Positions 32,298 to 43,301 of a stretch of DNA of 64,000 nt are shown in pieces. Numbering within the stretch: position 1 is the first letter of the stretch; each line of letters opens with the position of its first letter. The translations under genes and the position numbers were made by a program. The stretch is from Collybiopsis luxurians FD-317 M1 (taxonomy: Eukaryota > Basidiomycota > Agaricomycetes > Agaricales > Omphalotaceae), in the NCBI GenBank assembly GCA_000827265.1, contig KN834752.1, forward strand, positions 920,948-984,947, given 5' to 3'. The notes beneath the pieces are model-generated. The model did not search any database. It was given only the letters and a program-made list of their open reading frames with translations, and was not told the origin of the DNA.

Positions 32298-34153
32298 ATG
32301 GCTAGCCGGAGACTTTCCCAGTCCTTGACCGTCTCTCCAGAATTGTCTGCAAGCTTCACAGCGACGCCGGTACTAAGTGATGTTGAAGCATGGGTCGCCC
32401 AGTGGAAAGCTGCATTCGCCAGAGGTATGTCTTCTATCCTTATCTTGAGCAGATCCTCAACATTCCCCAGACATTATCGATTCTCGTATTGTAGCAGTGG
32501 ACGCGAAGACTAGCGTGGAAGATGCCTGTGATGTGAGTTCCTTCTTTCGTCGAATTGTAACTCTTCTCATCCTATCTCTAGATCCTTCTATCCGAAGACA
32601 TATCTTGTCTTGCTGTCAAATCTGATAGAGGTTCAATTTCTGGACTCTTTGATGTAAATCACGTCTCTTTAATTGTAGTGCCAACGCGATGAAACGAATC
32701 TTTAACATCTCCTAGTTCTCTGACGTAAATGCTTTCTTAACGCTCGCCGCCACGAAGCATACGTTTTCTCCCGAAGAACTTCAGGAGAAACCACATGTAG
32801 ACGACATCTTTACTGCTGCTCGCTCAGGCCATGTTCCTGTCTCTCTTGTTAGCAGTAAGTAAACCGTCGCTCTGGAGTCGTTACTTCTTGCAGAACTGGA
32901 ATTCTATTCTTCTTAGATCTCTCCGAGAAGAATCCTTTCCAAACTTTGCCATATGACGCTACTATTGTGTCTCTCCTCGAAATATTCGCTCGAGGCACTC
33001 ACCGAGGTCCGTAACCTTTGTGTTGAACGAGACCCAATCTAAAACTCTGTACAGTTCTCATTAGCTCCAGCTCACCAAGCATAAATGATCAAGATGTTAT
33101 TGGAATAGTATCAGACCGCCGACTTTTAGCGTGGTTTCTATCGTTTGCTCAACAGTCTGAATCCGAATCGTTGCGCGTATTTCTTTCCAATCCACTCCAG
33201 TCCTTTTCTGAATCACTATCTTCGCTCAATTTGTTTGCATCCGTAATCGCTACCCTGTCGACAGCGCCAGTACTCGAAGCAATGAAACTGATGAGCGAAG
33301 AGGGAGTGAGTAGTATTGCCGTGTTGGAAGAAGAAGGAGGTACCCTGCTTAGCGCGGTCAGCGTGACTGATATCGGGAAGATCGTAGTCCCTACGCAGAG
33401 CAATCAGATCCTGTCCATGCCACTGCACCAATTTATTTCTATGATCAAGGTTCTTTCTTTAATTCACACCCGATGTACCGTGTGCTCATTATAATGGCTT
33501 CCTAGGGACCAGATGGATCGACTGACGGAGTGGACAGATATCCAGGTTTGTTTCTTGTCGTTCGTGACTTGCCTGATTCTAAGACATTCTGTAGTCTATT
33601 CCGTTTTTCATACGAGTACTATGCTGTATACCATGCAGAAACTTCTAGCCAGTACGCAATCACATTCATTCCTCTTTCATTACTGTTAATATTCCTCCAG
33701 CCAATGCTCACAGAGTATTTGTTACGCAAGAATCTTCCGGAAACTCGCCACTACTCTCCCCAATGTCTTCCGGAAACCTCACCGGAGTAGTTTCCATCGT
33801 CGATAGTAAGCAACTCTGCGCCGTCTTCCTTTATCGTAGTTCATTGCGGCGTCTTAGTTCTTTCCCTGTTCGCTCGTCTTGCGAACGTCAAAGATGTCGA
33901 TCCCAAGCGCATGCAACGCCATCGTCGCGCATCGTCTGTTTCGTCTCAAGCATCGTCTAAATCAGACCATTCGAGATCAAGCAGTCGGACTAGTATTCGA
34001 AGGGCTGTGAGCGCGAAGAATGCACATGCAATGAACAGCAGTAGTACCGTAGCCCATAAACGTGCGTCGAGCTCTTCAACTACGACTAGTGCTCAGTCTC
34101 CGGGAGCTGGAGGTACTGCTGTATCTGGAGATGAACAGAAGTCACCAACATAA
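32298..34153 (+). CDS. CBS-domain protein, SDS23 family
   Basis: Related to yeast/fission-yeast Sds23, a nucleotide-binding regulator linked to phosphatase control and nutrient-dependent division. The start is MASRRLSQSLTVSPELSASF, then VLSDVEAWVAQWKAAFARD. CBS motifs follow across introns: VDAKTSVEDACDILLSEDIS, FSDVNAFLTLAA, HRVLISSSSPSIN with DVIGIVSDRRLLAWFL, then PVLEAMKLMSEEGVSSIAV and LLSAVSVTDIGKIV. The last CBS half is HRVFVTQESSGN with LTGVVSIVDILSLFARLANV, then the conserved DPKRMQRHRRAS. A Ser-rich basic tail ends in SPT at the TAA 34151-34153. The middle exons near 33480-33680 are short and least certain. The gene is divergent from the CNH gene. Confidence 0.85.
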
Positions 34154-34382
34154 TTCGGTATGTAGCTCGCTGATTGCTTCCGGTCGATCTTTTTTGCCTC
34201 TCTTTTTTTGCTTTGGGATGTGTAATGCAATCCTTTTATTCTGTGATATCCTTGTCTTACACACTACATTTCTCTGAACTATCATATGTACTTGCCTTAA
34301 CTACCCTCTGCGAATAATGAGCAAAGCAACATGGCAACAAAGTTCGCAGTTTGGAACACCTACTCGGCGCGAGTCGACTCTG

Positions 34383-36134
34383 CTATTGCTCGATGACGAG
34401 TAAGGAGACAGCGTGGATTGGCAAATTGAAACGAATGCCGGCCATCCCATTCTCAAACTTCAGCTGAGTAGGAGGATGCAGCATTTGGAGAAACCCTGCC
34501 ATCTCCAGGTCCGCTTGTTGCTTTGGTGTCGGATCCTGAGGTGAGCCCAGCGCCTGCCATGCGGCGTACGCATTGCTGTGGCTCTGGTCAATACGGTAGT
34601 GAGTTAGATTTGCAACCTGTTGACCAGCAAATGCATTTGATATGTTTAACGAGACTTGTGCATCCGCCTTTGGTAGGGCATCATCGTGGTAATTCCACAC
34701 CATTGCCGCTATTGTGTTGCCGTCTTCGGAAATCGAAGCCAAGACTCCGACGTCAGATTCACCTCTGACGCTGCCAGACATCACAGAGGCAAGGGGATAT
34801 TGCCCTGTACTCTGAGACTCGAGGCGCCTGCTTTCCAGCTTACCGAACATTCGAAAGATGTTCAAAACTGGCTTGTCAATTTGGTTCGTCGCCAGGACTC
34901 TGAATCCGTCAAAATACGGATGATCATCATACTCAAAAGCCCACGTTGTCGCTCCAGTGAAGTTGACATCGTATTGGTTGGCCAGGTCTATCTCGCGAGT
35001 AAACGCAGCAACCGTGTATGAAGGGTAGATCAATCCGTTGCGGTACTCGACGGCGGGTGTGATTCCGGCAGCCAAAGAATCGGGGTCGTCCTCACTGATC
35101 ACAACTGGGAGTTGATTCACCGCTTGAACGGATTGGATGACAGAGAACGCATCATTTACGTTCTGCAGGGCGGACGCCATGTTCATCTGCAAGTGTCCAG
35201 GAACGGAGCCTGTGGCGTTGATAAATGTAGGTGACCCTTTGGCGTGGAATGATATAAAGTCAAGCGGCGCTCCTCGACCGCCAGTTGCATTGTTGGTTCC
35301 ATTGATTGTATGGTCGAGGAAGAGACCTAGAAAGTCACCGCCTGCCCCTCCCGCCACTGCTGGACCACCTACAGTCGCACCGGGCAGCGCGCGCAGAACA
35401 CCGTTCACAGAATAATCGTACAAGGTGAAATACTGCTCTTCCGTTCCGTTCCAGTACGGGATATTAGGTTCGTTCCATACCTTCAGCGTGTATCATTACC
35501 ACGAGCATTAGTGCCAAGCTGACATCAATCCACTTACCTCCCAAAACCAACTCCTAACCTCGTCTTCCCCGTATCGATCCACAGTATGCAGTGCCCATTG
35601 ATAAATGAGCTCACCCCATTTTGACCAGGAAACTGGCGGATTGGACCATCCGGTGAAAATGATATTTCCATCGGACGTCGGAGTGAAATTGAACGAGTAG
35701 GGATCCGGATGAGTGCTTAGCGCCTTGGGCATAAAGCCAATCTCAACATACGGCTTCACGCCGTTCTCCATATATGCATCAAATATCTCATCCACGATCG
35801 TGAAATTGTAAATCGGCTGGCCATTCGAAGGGTCTTCGGTGTAGGCATTTGTACAACCCCATTTGAGTCGATGCGGGGTTGTTTGATCCGGTGGATCGCA
35901 GGTTGTAAGGAGGTTATGCGCTCGGAAATATGTTTGATGGGGGCCTACAGATCCAAGATGGTTCAATAGCACTCTGCCATCTGGATATGTCGCGTAATTT
36001 GGCTCATCGGCCCCAAAGAACCGCGCGACTGGGGGAAGGTTGCCTAGGACTTGAGAAGCATCGATCGTAATATTAACAGGTCGGGCATAGATGGAGGCGA
36101 AAAGGCCAGAGAGTACGAGAAGATCCAATGCCAT
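34383..36134 (-). CDS. Secreted glycoside hydrolase family 39 (beta-xylosidase-like)
   Basis: A signal peptide (MALDLLVLSGLFASIYA) precedes RPVNITIDASQVLG and FFGADEPNYATYPDG. The TIM-barrel landmarks of clan GH-A are visible. SWFWEVWNEPNIPYWNGT holds the acid/base Glu in NEPN and is rejoined across an intron at about 35480-35540. LPVVISEDDPDSL holds the likely nucleophile Glu in ISE. The N-terminal substrate loop (YFRAHNLLTT) and TTWAFEYDDHPYF are also family-like. After the barrel comes a beta-sandwich tail ending HAVSLLVIEQ at the stop 34383. Multiple N-glycosylation sequons fit secretion. GH39 acts on xylan side products and related glycans; the exact substrate cannot be read from sequence. 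Confidence 0.9.
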
Positions 36135-36450
36135 GGTTGTGTGCTGTCGAGGAGTGAGAGAAAGTGAGAAGCTTCACACCGCCGAAACCTCCACCTGAAG
36201 TCAACTCGATTGCAGTCTTCTGATTTCGAGGACACTTGAATCGAATGTGGGTGTTGTCTCTGTATATGGCGCAGAATGCAACACGGTCCTCCAACCTTTG
36301 AATTGGTGAAAGCATCTGACGCATCCCATGATATAAGGAGTGGATTCTTGCGGGGTAATATGTAGATTTGAGGTATGTATCGACCATGCGCTTGCAAGGC
36401 CAGATGGATGAACGATAGCTATGTACTAACACGAAACCAAGATCGGCACT
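36135..36450. promoter_or_regulatory. Upstream region of the GH39 gene
   Basis: About 316 bp between two minus-strand genes. It must hold the 3' UTR of the RING-like gene and the promoter of the GH39 gene. I see no clear TATA box. Confidence 0.4.
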
Positions 36451-38115
36451 TCATATGTACAACGCAACTGCACCTTCCCCCTTTTCCTTTTCTGGTCCCC
36501 ATACTCCTGCAATCTTCACGCTCGTATGAACCTTGCCACATTTGGCCACCGGACACATCCACGAATACGTATCTTGAACCTTCTGTTTCGCTTTCCTTCG
36601 CTGTCTGGGTTTCGGTTTAGGCTTCGGTAGAGATGACGAACCGCTGCCAAATAAGTGCGCAATAGGCGCAGGAAGGTACCTGCGGGCAATTGAAGAGCTG
36701 AGCGGTTGCGATGTTGCGGGGTCGGTAGAGGCATTCGTCGCCTGAGTGGCACTACGAAGCCGGGAACGAATCGGATTGGAATATGTGTCTGCCAGGGGAA
36801 CTTCTACCTCGGATTCGGAGTCGTCAGATTCCACAGCTTTGGTTTTCCCCTTTCCTTTTACATCCACGGTCTTCGCCTCCTCTATAGCGCCAGGTGGGTA
36901 CCCTAACGCATCGAGACATCTCCCGTCTATCAAGTGACCACATCTAAGGCCCCAGAGTCGGCGTGCCTTGCGTTCGGCGTCAACTTGTTCTGCAGACACA
37001 CCTGAAGCAGCAAGCTTGAGAGCGTAGGCACTCGTACCCTCGCCAAGTAAAAGGGGGTCGAGACAGTTGGAGCATACGAGGGATACAGACATCGAAGGCG
37101 CCAGAGCACCAGATGTAGAAACACTAGATTCTGTCTCTCGTTCCACTATCTCTCCCTCGTCGTCTAAAATGATAGGATTTTCCCTGCTGGAAACAATCGG
37201 TGACGGCTTTGGCTGGGTAGCTACCGCCGAAATTTGTTCACTTGACTGTGCAGACGGTTCAAGGTCGAATGAGAATCCGGGAGGAGCAGTTTCAGGATGC
37301 GTGTACTCTGGGAGATAATCTGGTTCCTCTTGTTTCTGCTGAGTGGGATGAATGAAATTAGGCCCATATCTCACGAGACCGTTGACGTTAATATCGAAAT
37401 CAAGATAATCAAAGGGATCGAAAGCTCTCAGCACCCCAACGAAATGCATGTCATCAGCAACCGGAGTACGACGGGCCCTAAAACGAGACCCCAGAGCTCC
37501 CGAAGCTCGAAGTTGAGCTAATCTGTCCCGCTCTGCGCGGCGTTGGGCGGCATTGGCCTGAGCAGATGTGATGATTCCACCCCCTGCTCTGGTGCCTGAG
37601 GCAGCCGTCCTAGTCCGAGATGATGTAGAAGAGGAAGGACCGGCAGATGCACGAGACCGGGTAGCAGAAGCCGACCGACGGACATTGGCTGTTAAGAACC
37701 TTTCATAGTCCAAGGCCATCGGGTTAGCTGTGACTGGACCTGACTCCGAAGGGAAGGGAGGAGGATGTCGCCGCATAGGAGGGGAGCGAGAAAGTTCGGG
37801 ATAGCCGGGATGAAGGGATGGGGCACGCGAGTTCGCTTGACTGGTCGTAGCACTAGGGTCGGAAGCTAACCAATTATAATCATCATCATCATCACTGTCG
37901 ATGACGAGGACTTCTGCGGGGGAAGGAACAGGTCTCCTTCGCTGTGAAGGATTATTGCTGCCGCTGGGGCCTGCTCTAGGCATGTATTCTGATTCGTCCA
38001 GCTGGTCAACATCAATTATTTCGATACTTGGTTCTCGAGGCCTTCGTTGTGGAATGACGGGAGTAGACGTATGTTCGTGTAGAGCCGAAGAAGCCCTGTG
38101 GACGATAGCAGCCAT
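36451..38115 (-). CDS. RING-like protein with three SUMO-interaction motifs (STUbL-like candidate)
   Basis: A single-exon gene of 554 codons. The N-terminal half is disordered but holds hydrophobic-acidic SUMO-interaction motifs: IEIIDVD (residues 31-37), VLVIDSDDDDD (69-79) and PIILDDE (314-320). The C-terminal half has a zinc-binding pattern C348-x2-C351, C392-x-H394, C400 and, after about 120 low-complexity residues, C521-x4-C526 with H530. This resembles a RING split by an insertion, with one ligand not obvious. SIMs plus a RING is the architecture of SUMO-targeted ubiquitin ligases (Slx8/Rnf4 type), acting in nuclear genome maintenance. Basic KPKPKPRQRRKAK is a likely nuclear signal. Role and ligase activity are inferred. 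Confidence 0.65.
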   Translation of the reverse strand: MAAIVHRASSALHEHTSTPVIPQRRPREPSIEIIDVDQLDESEYMPRAGPSGSNNPSQRRRPVPSPAEVLVIDSDDDDDYNWLASDPSATTSQANSRAPSLHPGYPELSRSPPMRRHPPPFPSESGPVTANPMALDYERFLTANVRRSASATRSRASAGPSSSTSSRTRTAASGTRAGGGIITSAQANAAQRRAERDRLAQLRASGALGSRFRARRTPVADDMHFVGVLRAFDPFDYLDFDINVNGLVRYGPNFIHPTQQKQEEPDYLPEYTHPETAPPGFSFDLEPSAQSSEQISAVATQPKPSPIVSSRENPIILDDEGEIVERETESSVSTSGALAPSMSVSLVCSNCLDPLLLGEGTSAYALKLAASGVSAEQVDAERKARRLWGLRCGHLIDGRCLDALGYPPGAIEEAKTVDVKGKGKTKAVESDDSESEVEVPLADTYSNPIRSRLRSATQATNASTDPATSQPLSSSIARRYLPAPIAHLFGSGSSSLPKPKPKPRQRRKAKQKVQDTYSWMCPVAKCGKVHTSVKIAGVWGPEKEKGEGAVALYI

Positions 38116-38456
38116 TTTGTGAAGAAGATGGTGGTTTCAATATGAATGGGAGCCAATGGGTGTCACGTGGATTGATGAGGGATTTCAGTAAGCGCCAACC
38201 GGAAGGCGCCCGTTAAAACTTGACGGGTAGTCGTCGAATCATACTTACAGCAGTCAGACGATGGGACAGCCACCGTTGGAAGACGATGAATGATTCTAAT
38301 CAATTATACTTACAAGAATCGGTCGTGCAAGGTCTGACAGACTCTCGAGTGACAAAGTTACTTTCTGCGCTACACATCTACACTGTCATTAGCTTATGAT
38401 GCCAGAAATCCAAAGTTCTTCGGTTGATAAAAAGTTTTGAATGCTCTCTAAACAGA
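38116..38456. promoter_or_regulatory. Upstream region of the RING-like gene
   Basis: Between two minus-strand genes. TCACGTG (38163-38169) lies 48 bp before the start codon, and AAGCGCC / GGCGCCC occur at 38190-38211. Confidence 0.5.
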
Positions 38457-40010
38457 CTACCGTTTGAATCGTTTCCCATTTTTGTCTTTCGTCTCAACAC
38501 CAACATCCCATTCCATCTCTTTCTCTCGGGTCCTTTTTTTATTCCTATCCGATCCGTCATCCTCAGGCTCTACATCAACATCCATAGAATCGTCAACTTT
38601 GGTTAGAGCATCGTTACCAATTTGATCAGCAAATTCAGGCCAGACATGAATTCTTCCGTCTTCCCCTCCTGTAACGAGTACTCGATCCTATCGAACTCGA
38701 TCAAGTAAGTGTCGGGTGTAAACAGAATAACGTTGTACCTGGTCATCCCATAACAAGCTTCTTACGATTCCTTCATGGCCCGTTAGCCATAGTTTATGCA
38801 GGGTCCACTCATTCCCTGCACTCGGATTCGAGTTTTGGGGCGTCGATAAATCGTTATTTGATAAGAGGGCAATGTCGCCTCTACAAACGAAATTGTAAGC
38901 AGATTCGGAAGATTTGGAGAAGGAATACTTGCTCATTTGACCCCACAAACACGCCTAGGTGACCGGGATTTGCACCGGAAGTTGATGCAGTGATGAGATA
39001 GTCGGTAACCCACGTCCTGGGCCCACTATGTAAACAGGGTGTGCGAATGTCGTGCGATTGGCAAAGGTCGAGCTGCAAGCAATATTTGCATGGCATTCTT
39101 CAATCAAACCAGGAATACTCGCCTCTTCTGACCATGTACTGAAGGTTTCCATATCGCTTGCAGCCCATATACGCGAGCCATCAGGCATCCATCCAGCCTG
39201 GCTGACACTACATCCAAAGTTTCCTACGTGGACCACAGCTTCGTCTTCATCTGGTTCGTCGGCATTTGAGAGGGATATTAGGCCATCCGAAGAGGCCGAT
39301 AGCAATACGCCAGGCCGATCAGGCGAAAAGTGAAGGACGGTGATATCGTCCGAGTGTGTTGAACTGTGCGTTCGAAGTGGGGCTGCCGGTTGGCGAGGGT
39401 CCCTAGTAATCAAAGTGGGTCAACCGTAGATCAAATAAGCATGGAAGAGTACAAACCAGTATAAGATCAAGGCATCATCACCTTGAAGTTCTGTACCTGC
39501 AGCTACGGTATACCCATCTGGAGAGACATCAAACGATAGAATGGGTCGCGATTTGCCCAGGTCGGTCACTGCGTACTAAATCTGGAACCGATTGCGTATA
39601 AAGCCAAAAACATTGCACCCACTTTTAATTCCATGGCTACCACTTCGTTCATCCCAAACCATCACTGATCCGTCCTTTCCAGAACTAACCAACGCTCGCC
39701 CTGTCAACCCCGAAATTGAGGTGACAGAGCGCATAAACGTCGAAGCAATCTCATGACCGGCGAAAGAGTGTGTCTTTTGTAGTGTCTGATTGGAGTAAAG
39801 ATGGATCGGGCATGTAGAAGTGTCTGCTTTAGTTTTCGATGCGGTACTGGGTGTTGAAGCGGAGGTCATTGCAGCATATTTGCCATTTAAACTAGCTATG
39901 CTGAGAACATAAGTTTCGTCATTGACGTTTTCACTGATAGATGTGCTCCGTAGAGATGAAGAGCTTGCACTGAGCTGCGCAGAAGCGAGCAGAACCGGAT
40001 TGAGGGACAT
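38457..40010 (-). CDS. WD40-repeat protein, WDR89-like
   Basis: A beta-propeller protein. The first true ATG in frame is at 40010 (MSLNPVLLASAQLSASSS). Repeats visible across introns are SIASLNGKYAAMTSAS, TFMRSVTSISGLTGRALVSS with GKDGSVMVWDER, SDDITVLHFSPDRPGVLLS with SDGLISLSNADEPDEDEAV, AGWMPDGSRIWAASDMET, then VLVTGGEDGRIHVWPEF near 38690. The tail is acidic then basic (DRNKKRTREKEMEWD), ending GKRFKR at the TAG 38457-38459. Order and spacing match WDR89-type proteins. The molecular role is poorly defined; a nuclear or nucleolar place is possible from the Lys-rich end. TTAGCGC (40026-40032) sits just upstream of the start. Confidence 0.82.
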
Positions 40011-40880
40011 CGGAAGCAAGAGTCTTTAGCGCCCGAAAATTTTGATGGCGCCATATTTTCATGTGATTGACGCGTCGGTAATTTTGAAGTTACTAACTTA
40101 GTAGTAACTACGACTCTTGGCTATACAGTAGCTAGCCAGCTATCGTCGGAGCTACTGTCGCAGTCAGTCTAAGGCCTGGCTAGATTCAGAAATGGACATT
40201 GTTGCCGATAGATACAGTAGATAAAATGTCATCATCTGTTGCCGTACATTCACTCTGCGTAATTTTGACTCTTTGAGTAATGTTCGAGTGCTTATAACTT
40301 TATGAGGATCGGACCATGTTGGTCGTACTAATAGCTGTACGCCGAGACGTAATTCTCACCTCGACCGACGAAGCTGCGGCCTACTGCGGCACCCTGGGGC
40401 GACGGGTACGGACGCGAAAACAAGCGGGACTCTAGTCTCGAGCGGACTTGTTAGACTGACGAGTTGGTTCCTGCCAGGCAGTCCAGTACGTGTCTGGTGC
40501 GTGTCGGGGCAATGTCGGGGTCCGCCTGTCGGGATATCCGGTGAATAACAATGTGACAGTGTAACAGTGTAACAGTTCGTTGTCAAAGAAAAAAAAACAT
40601 GAACCTCCACTTGACTCTCAAACAAACTCAAAGCAATTGTACACGTTTGAAATTGGAATCCTGTTGATAAGTTTAGAGTGTTAGAGGATGAAATTTGTCG
40701 AGGAACGGAGACTTCTGACTTGCACTGCCTGGTTACCATTACAACTGACACCATATTTGGATAACGACGTGATTACGTTAATAGAGGTTATTGTTCTGCT
40801 ATAAACTGCACAATGAACATTCAACCCTTCTTGTTCTTTGGCTTTCCCTTATAATCTATTACTCGCCTTTATTCTCTTTC
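40011..40880. other. Divergent intergenic region
   Basis: About 870 bp. The left end carries the WDR89-like promoter with TTTAGCGCCC and GGCGCC. A short tandem (TGTAACAG)n-like repeat lies near 40555-40577. A frame at 40356-40754 on the minus strand lacks coding character. Confidence 0.5.
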
Positions 40881-41777
40881 ATGGCTTTCCTTTCACTCCC
40901 ACCCACTACTAATGAGCTTACCCATTCTCAACGTCTTCGTCTCATGCGCTCAACTCGCAAACTGAGCGAAGTCTTGGGTACAACTCCAGTCTTCGCCCTC
41001 CCTGAACCTGACAGACGCCAGCCCTCCAATCAGCTTCATCACCCTTCTCCTTCCATGTCCGCTTCTTCGTCCGTACGCAAAGCAAAGGCCCTCCCTCGTC
41101 CACTCGTCTTATCCTTAAAGTCCGTTCCTGCTTCCCTATCACCGCCTAGGTCTTCTTCAGGCCATTACGCTCCTCTTTCTCCCACTCGATCCACCAACCT
41201 ACCTTCTTCCCCCACTACCCCGTATCATCATGACGTCGATCACGACGATAATTTGCTTCGCATTCGACGAAAACGCATGGCAAAGCTCGCACGCACTCTG
41301 GGTGAAAACATCCCCGCCGAACTTGTCGTTGACGTTCCCCGGCGTCCCTCTCGCCCACGTAGCTGCTCTGTCGACGCTACCAACTTTACCGCTACTTTCC
41401 AGGTTCAACTCACGGCCCCTACGGAGCTAGCTCATTCTAAAGACCTTTTGTCCCCTCCTCCTACCCAGCAGAAAATTTCGAGACTGCTTCCAAAGCCTCC
41501 CCGTTCACCTACCCGCAGTGCATCGTTAGCATCGCGCAAACCATCTTTATCCACCAGAAAGTCTTTCAAAAGGCTTCACGATACCCACTCGAGCACGCTC
41601 GGTATGGACGGCTTACACCTCGAAGAGATAGAAGTCGGCCGTAAATCTTCCGATACAGTTCGCTCCACTGCGTCTTCTGCCTCCAACGAGTATCGGAAAC
41701 AGGCTGGCTGGAGTGGAGAGTGGAATCGAGACATGTACGAAGTCATGTCTCAGCTCAGAGGGCTCAAAGCTTCATAA
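40881..41777 (+). CDS. Basic Ser/Pro-rich protein of unknown function
   Basis: A single exon of 298 codons from the Met at 40881. Three ordered blocks stand out from low-complexity linkers: an N-terminal helix (HSQRLRLMRSTRKLSEVLG, then TTPVF), a central helix of the same flavour (LLRIRRKRMAKLARTLGENI, then PAELV), and a C-terminal WSGEWNRDMYEVMSQLRGL. The two RxxxMxKLxxxLG helices look like an internal duplication. The linkers are rich in SPxR and RPxS sites suited to kinase control. I do not know a function. The conserved islands suggest a real gene, probably of a scaffold or regulatory type. Confidence 0.75.
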   Translation: MAFLSLPPTTNELTHSQRLRLMRSTRKLSEVLGTTPVFALPEPDRRQPSNQLHHPSPSMSASSSVRKAKALPRPLVLSLKSVPASLSPPRSSSGHYAPLSPTRSTNLPSSPTTPYHHDVDHDDNLLRIRRKRMAKLARTLGENIPAELVVDVPRRPSRPRSCSVDATNFTATFQVQLTAPTELAHSKDLLSPPPTQQKISRLLPKPPRSPTRSASLASRKPSLSTRKSFKRLHDTHSSTLGMDGLHLEEIEVGRKSSDTVRSTASSASNEYRKQAGWSGEWNRDMYEVMSQLRGLKAS

Positions 41778-43301
41778 TTCTTGAAGCGGTTTCGACCCGG
41801 GGCAGGCCCTCCCAAAACTTTTTGGGTTCCATCATCGCTGGCTGTAAACCCAATCAATCTTCATTTTTGCATTCATTAACATTGTATCCACATCCATTCT
41901 TTCCAACTTGTACTGATTTGTATCATTCTTGTTCCCTATCTTTTTTTTTCTTCTCAATTCTTGTACCTAATGGGTTGTACATGCATCCTTTCTACTCTTA
42001 CCATCATTCTCTATCGCAGGCGGCTCTGGCAGGTTTATCGAATAACTGTACAGCTTTCTGCGGCGCAGATTTATGAAACTTGACGAATAATTTACTGTGA
42101 TATGAATACTTATCCTACTTACTTCGAGTAAATAATTTTCTGACTCGTTCCTAATGTAGTACTTGGACTACGTGTTTACCTATGAATTCTTTGATTCGAA
42201 TGAAACGGGACGCCCGTGTCTTCCATGCCAGATGCAAGTTGAAGTGCTATATCTGTCCAAGCCTGCAAGTCGACAGACTGCAAGACAGGTGAATGATGTA
42301 TGTACTTATCGGTGTATGCATGTAGTTGGGCAGCTCTGGGTGGCAGGCGAGGTGACTCGTCACTTGGAATTCTATGAGATACGTTTGATCGACGCTAGAG
42401 CGCTAGAGCGGTGAGCTCATCCCGCTAGGGATCGTCACCCGGTTGATAATTGACCATAGCACAACTCGACAGGAATTCGTGTGTGTAAGATTTGCAAAAA
42501 ATTAATTGTCGTTTCGCGTAATGTTCGTATCTACATGGGACATGGGGTGGCGGTAGTAAATGGTACCGGTATGTAAGCTGTTGGAGTGCAAAGACTCGGG
42601 AGAATGGAAGATCGAACATAGGTACAATCTTACTCCAGACATATCGCGAGAAAAAGGAAGCATTTTCATTATGCAACAGCGTTGGAGTCGTTGGCGTTGG
42701 CGTTGGCGTTGGCGTTGGCGGTGGATTTTTTGAAAAACCGGAGGGTAACCAGGAACCCCCATGTAGGCCTACGGACCGGAAATATTCAGTTTGTCCTGTC
42801 AATACATACGAGCACAGTCTTGGTCTTTGAGATTAGACGGGTAGTCATGTCATTTTAAGCTAAAATACGCATCCTCGCCGCGAAGAGGAGGCATTTGTGT
42901 TATATTTACATGATCCCCGACAGCATGAGTACTAGAAACAGCTTGATATACCTATCTACCTACTCTATATGGAGATTCGGAAGTCGCGCTGACGATAGAT
43001 AGCTTCAAGGTATTTTCACATTTTCTTGACGACTGCGTACGTGCTGTACATACATATTAGCGGTCAAGTGGCGTTTGGCGTTGGAACACGGTGGAGACTC
43101 GTCGAGCCTTTTTGCCAGGTTCCGACGACTCGGAGCGGCTTGCCCCATCCCGCACCAACCCAGCCATTGACCATTCACATGCCCTCGAACTTGGAGATTG
43201 CTGAAAAGTCGAGATGACGAAGAGCCCGCGTTTGGACTGTATAGCGCATAGCGCGCGCCACACATGGATCCGTGAAAATGAGGGGTGCGGTCCAGCGGGA
43301 A
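41778..43301. other. Gene-poor stretch, about 1.5 kb
   Basis: No supported gene. The left end is a T-rich 3' UTR-like region. A short hexamer repeat lies at 42691-42720. Frames on both strands (for example 42425-42802 minus, 43005-43265 minus) show no recognisable protein. Confidence 0.5.
42691..42720 (+). repeat. (TTGGCG)5 microsatellite
   Basis: Five perfect tandem copies of TTGGCG, flanked by degenerate units (GTTGGAGTCG before, GTGG after). The repeat lies in a region without a supported gene and is likely polymorphic. Confidence 0.95.

Noticed and set aside
40356..40754. 132-codon minus-strand frame in the WDR89-like / orphan intergenic region
   Set aside because: Irregular composition with no motif; no promoter or splice support.
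42691..42720. Hexamer repeat as a CRISPR-like or telomeric array
   Set aside because: Only five perfect TTGGCG units without spacers and unlike the fungal TTAGGG telomere; a simple microsatellite.
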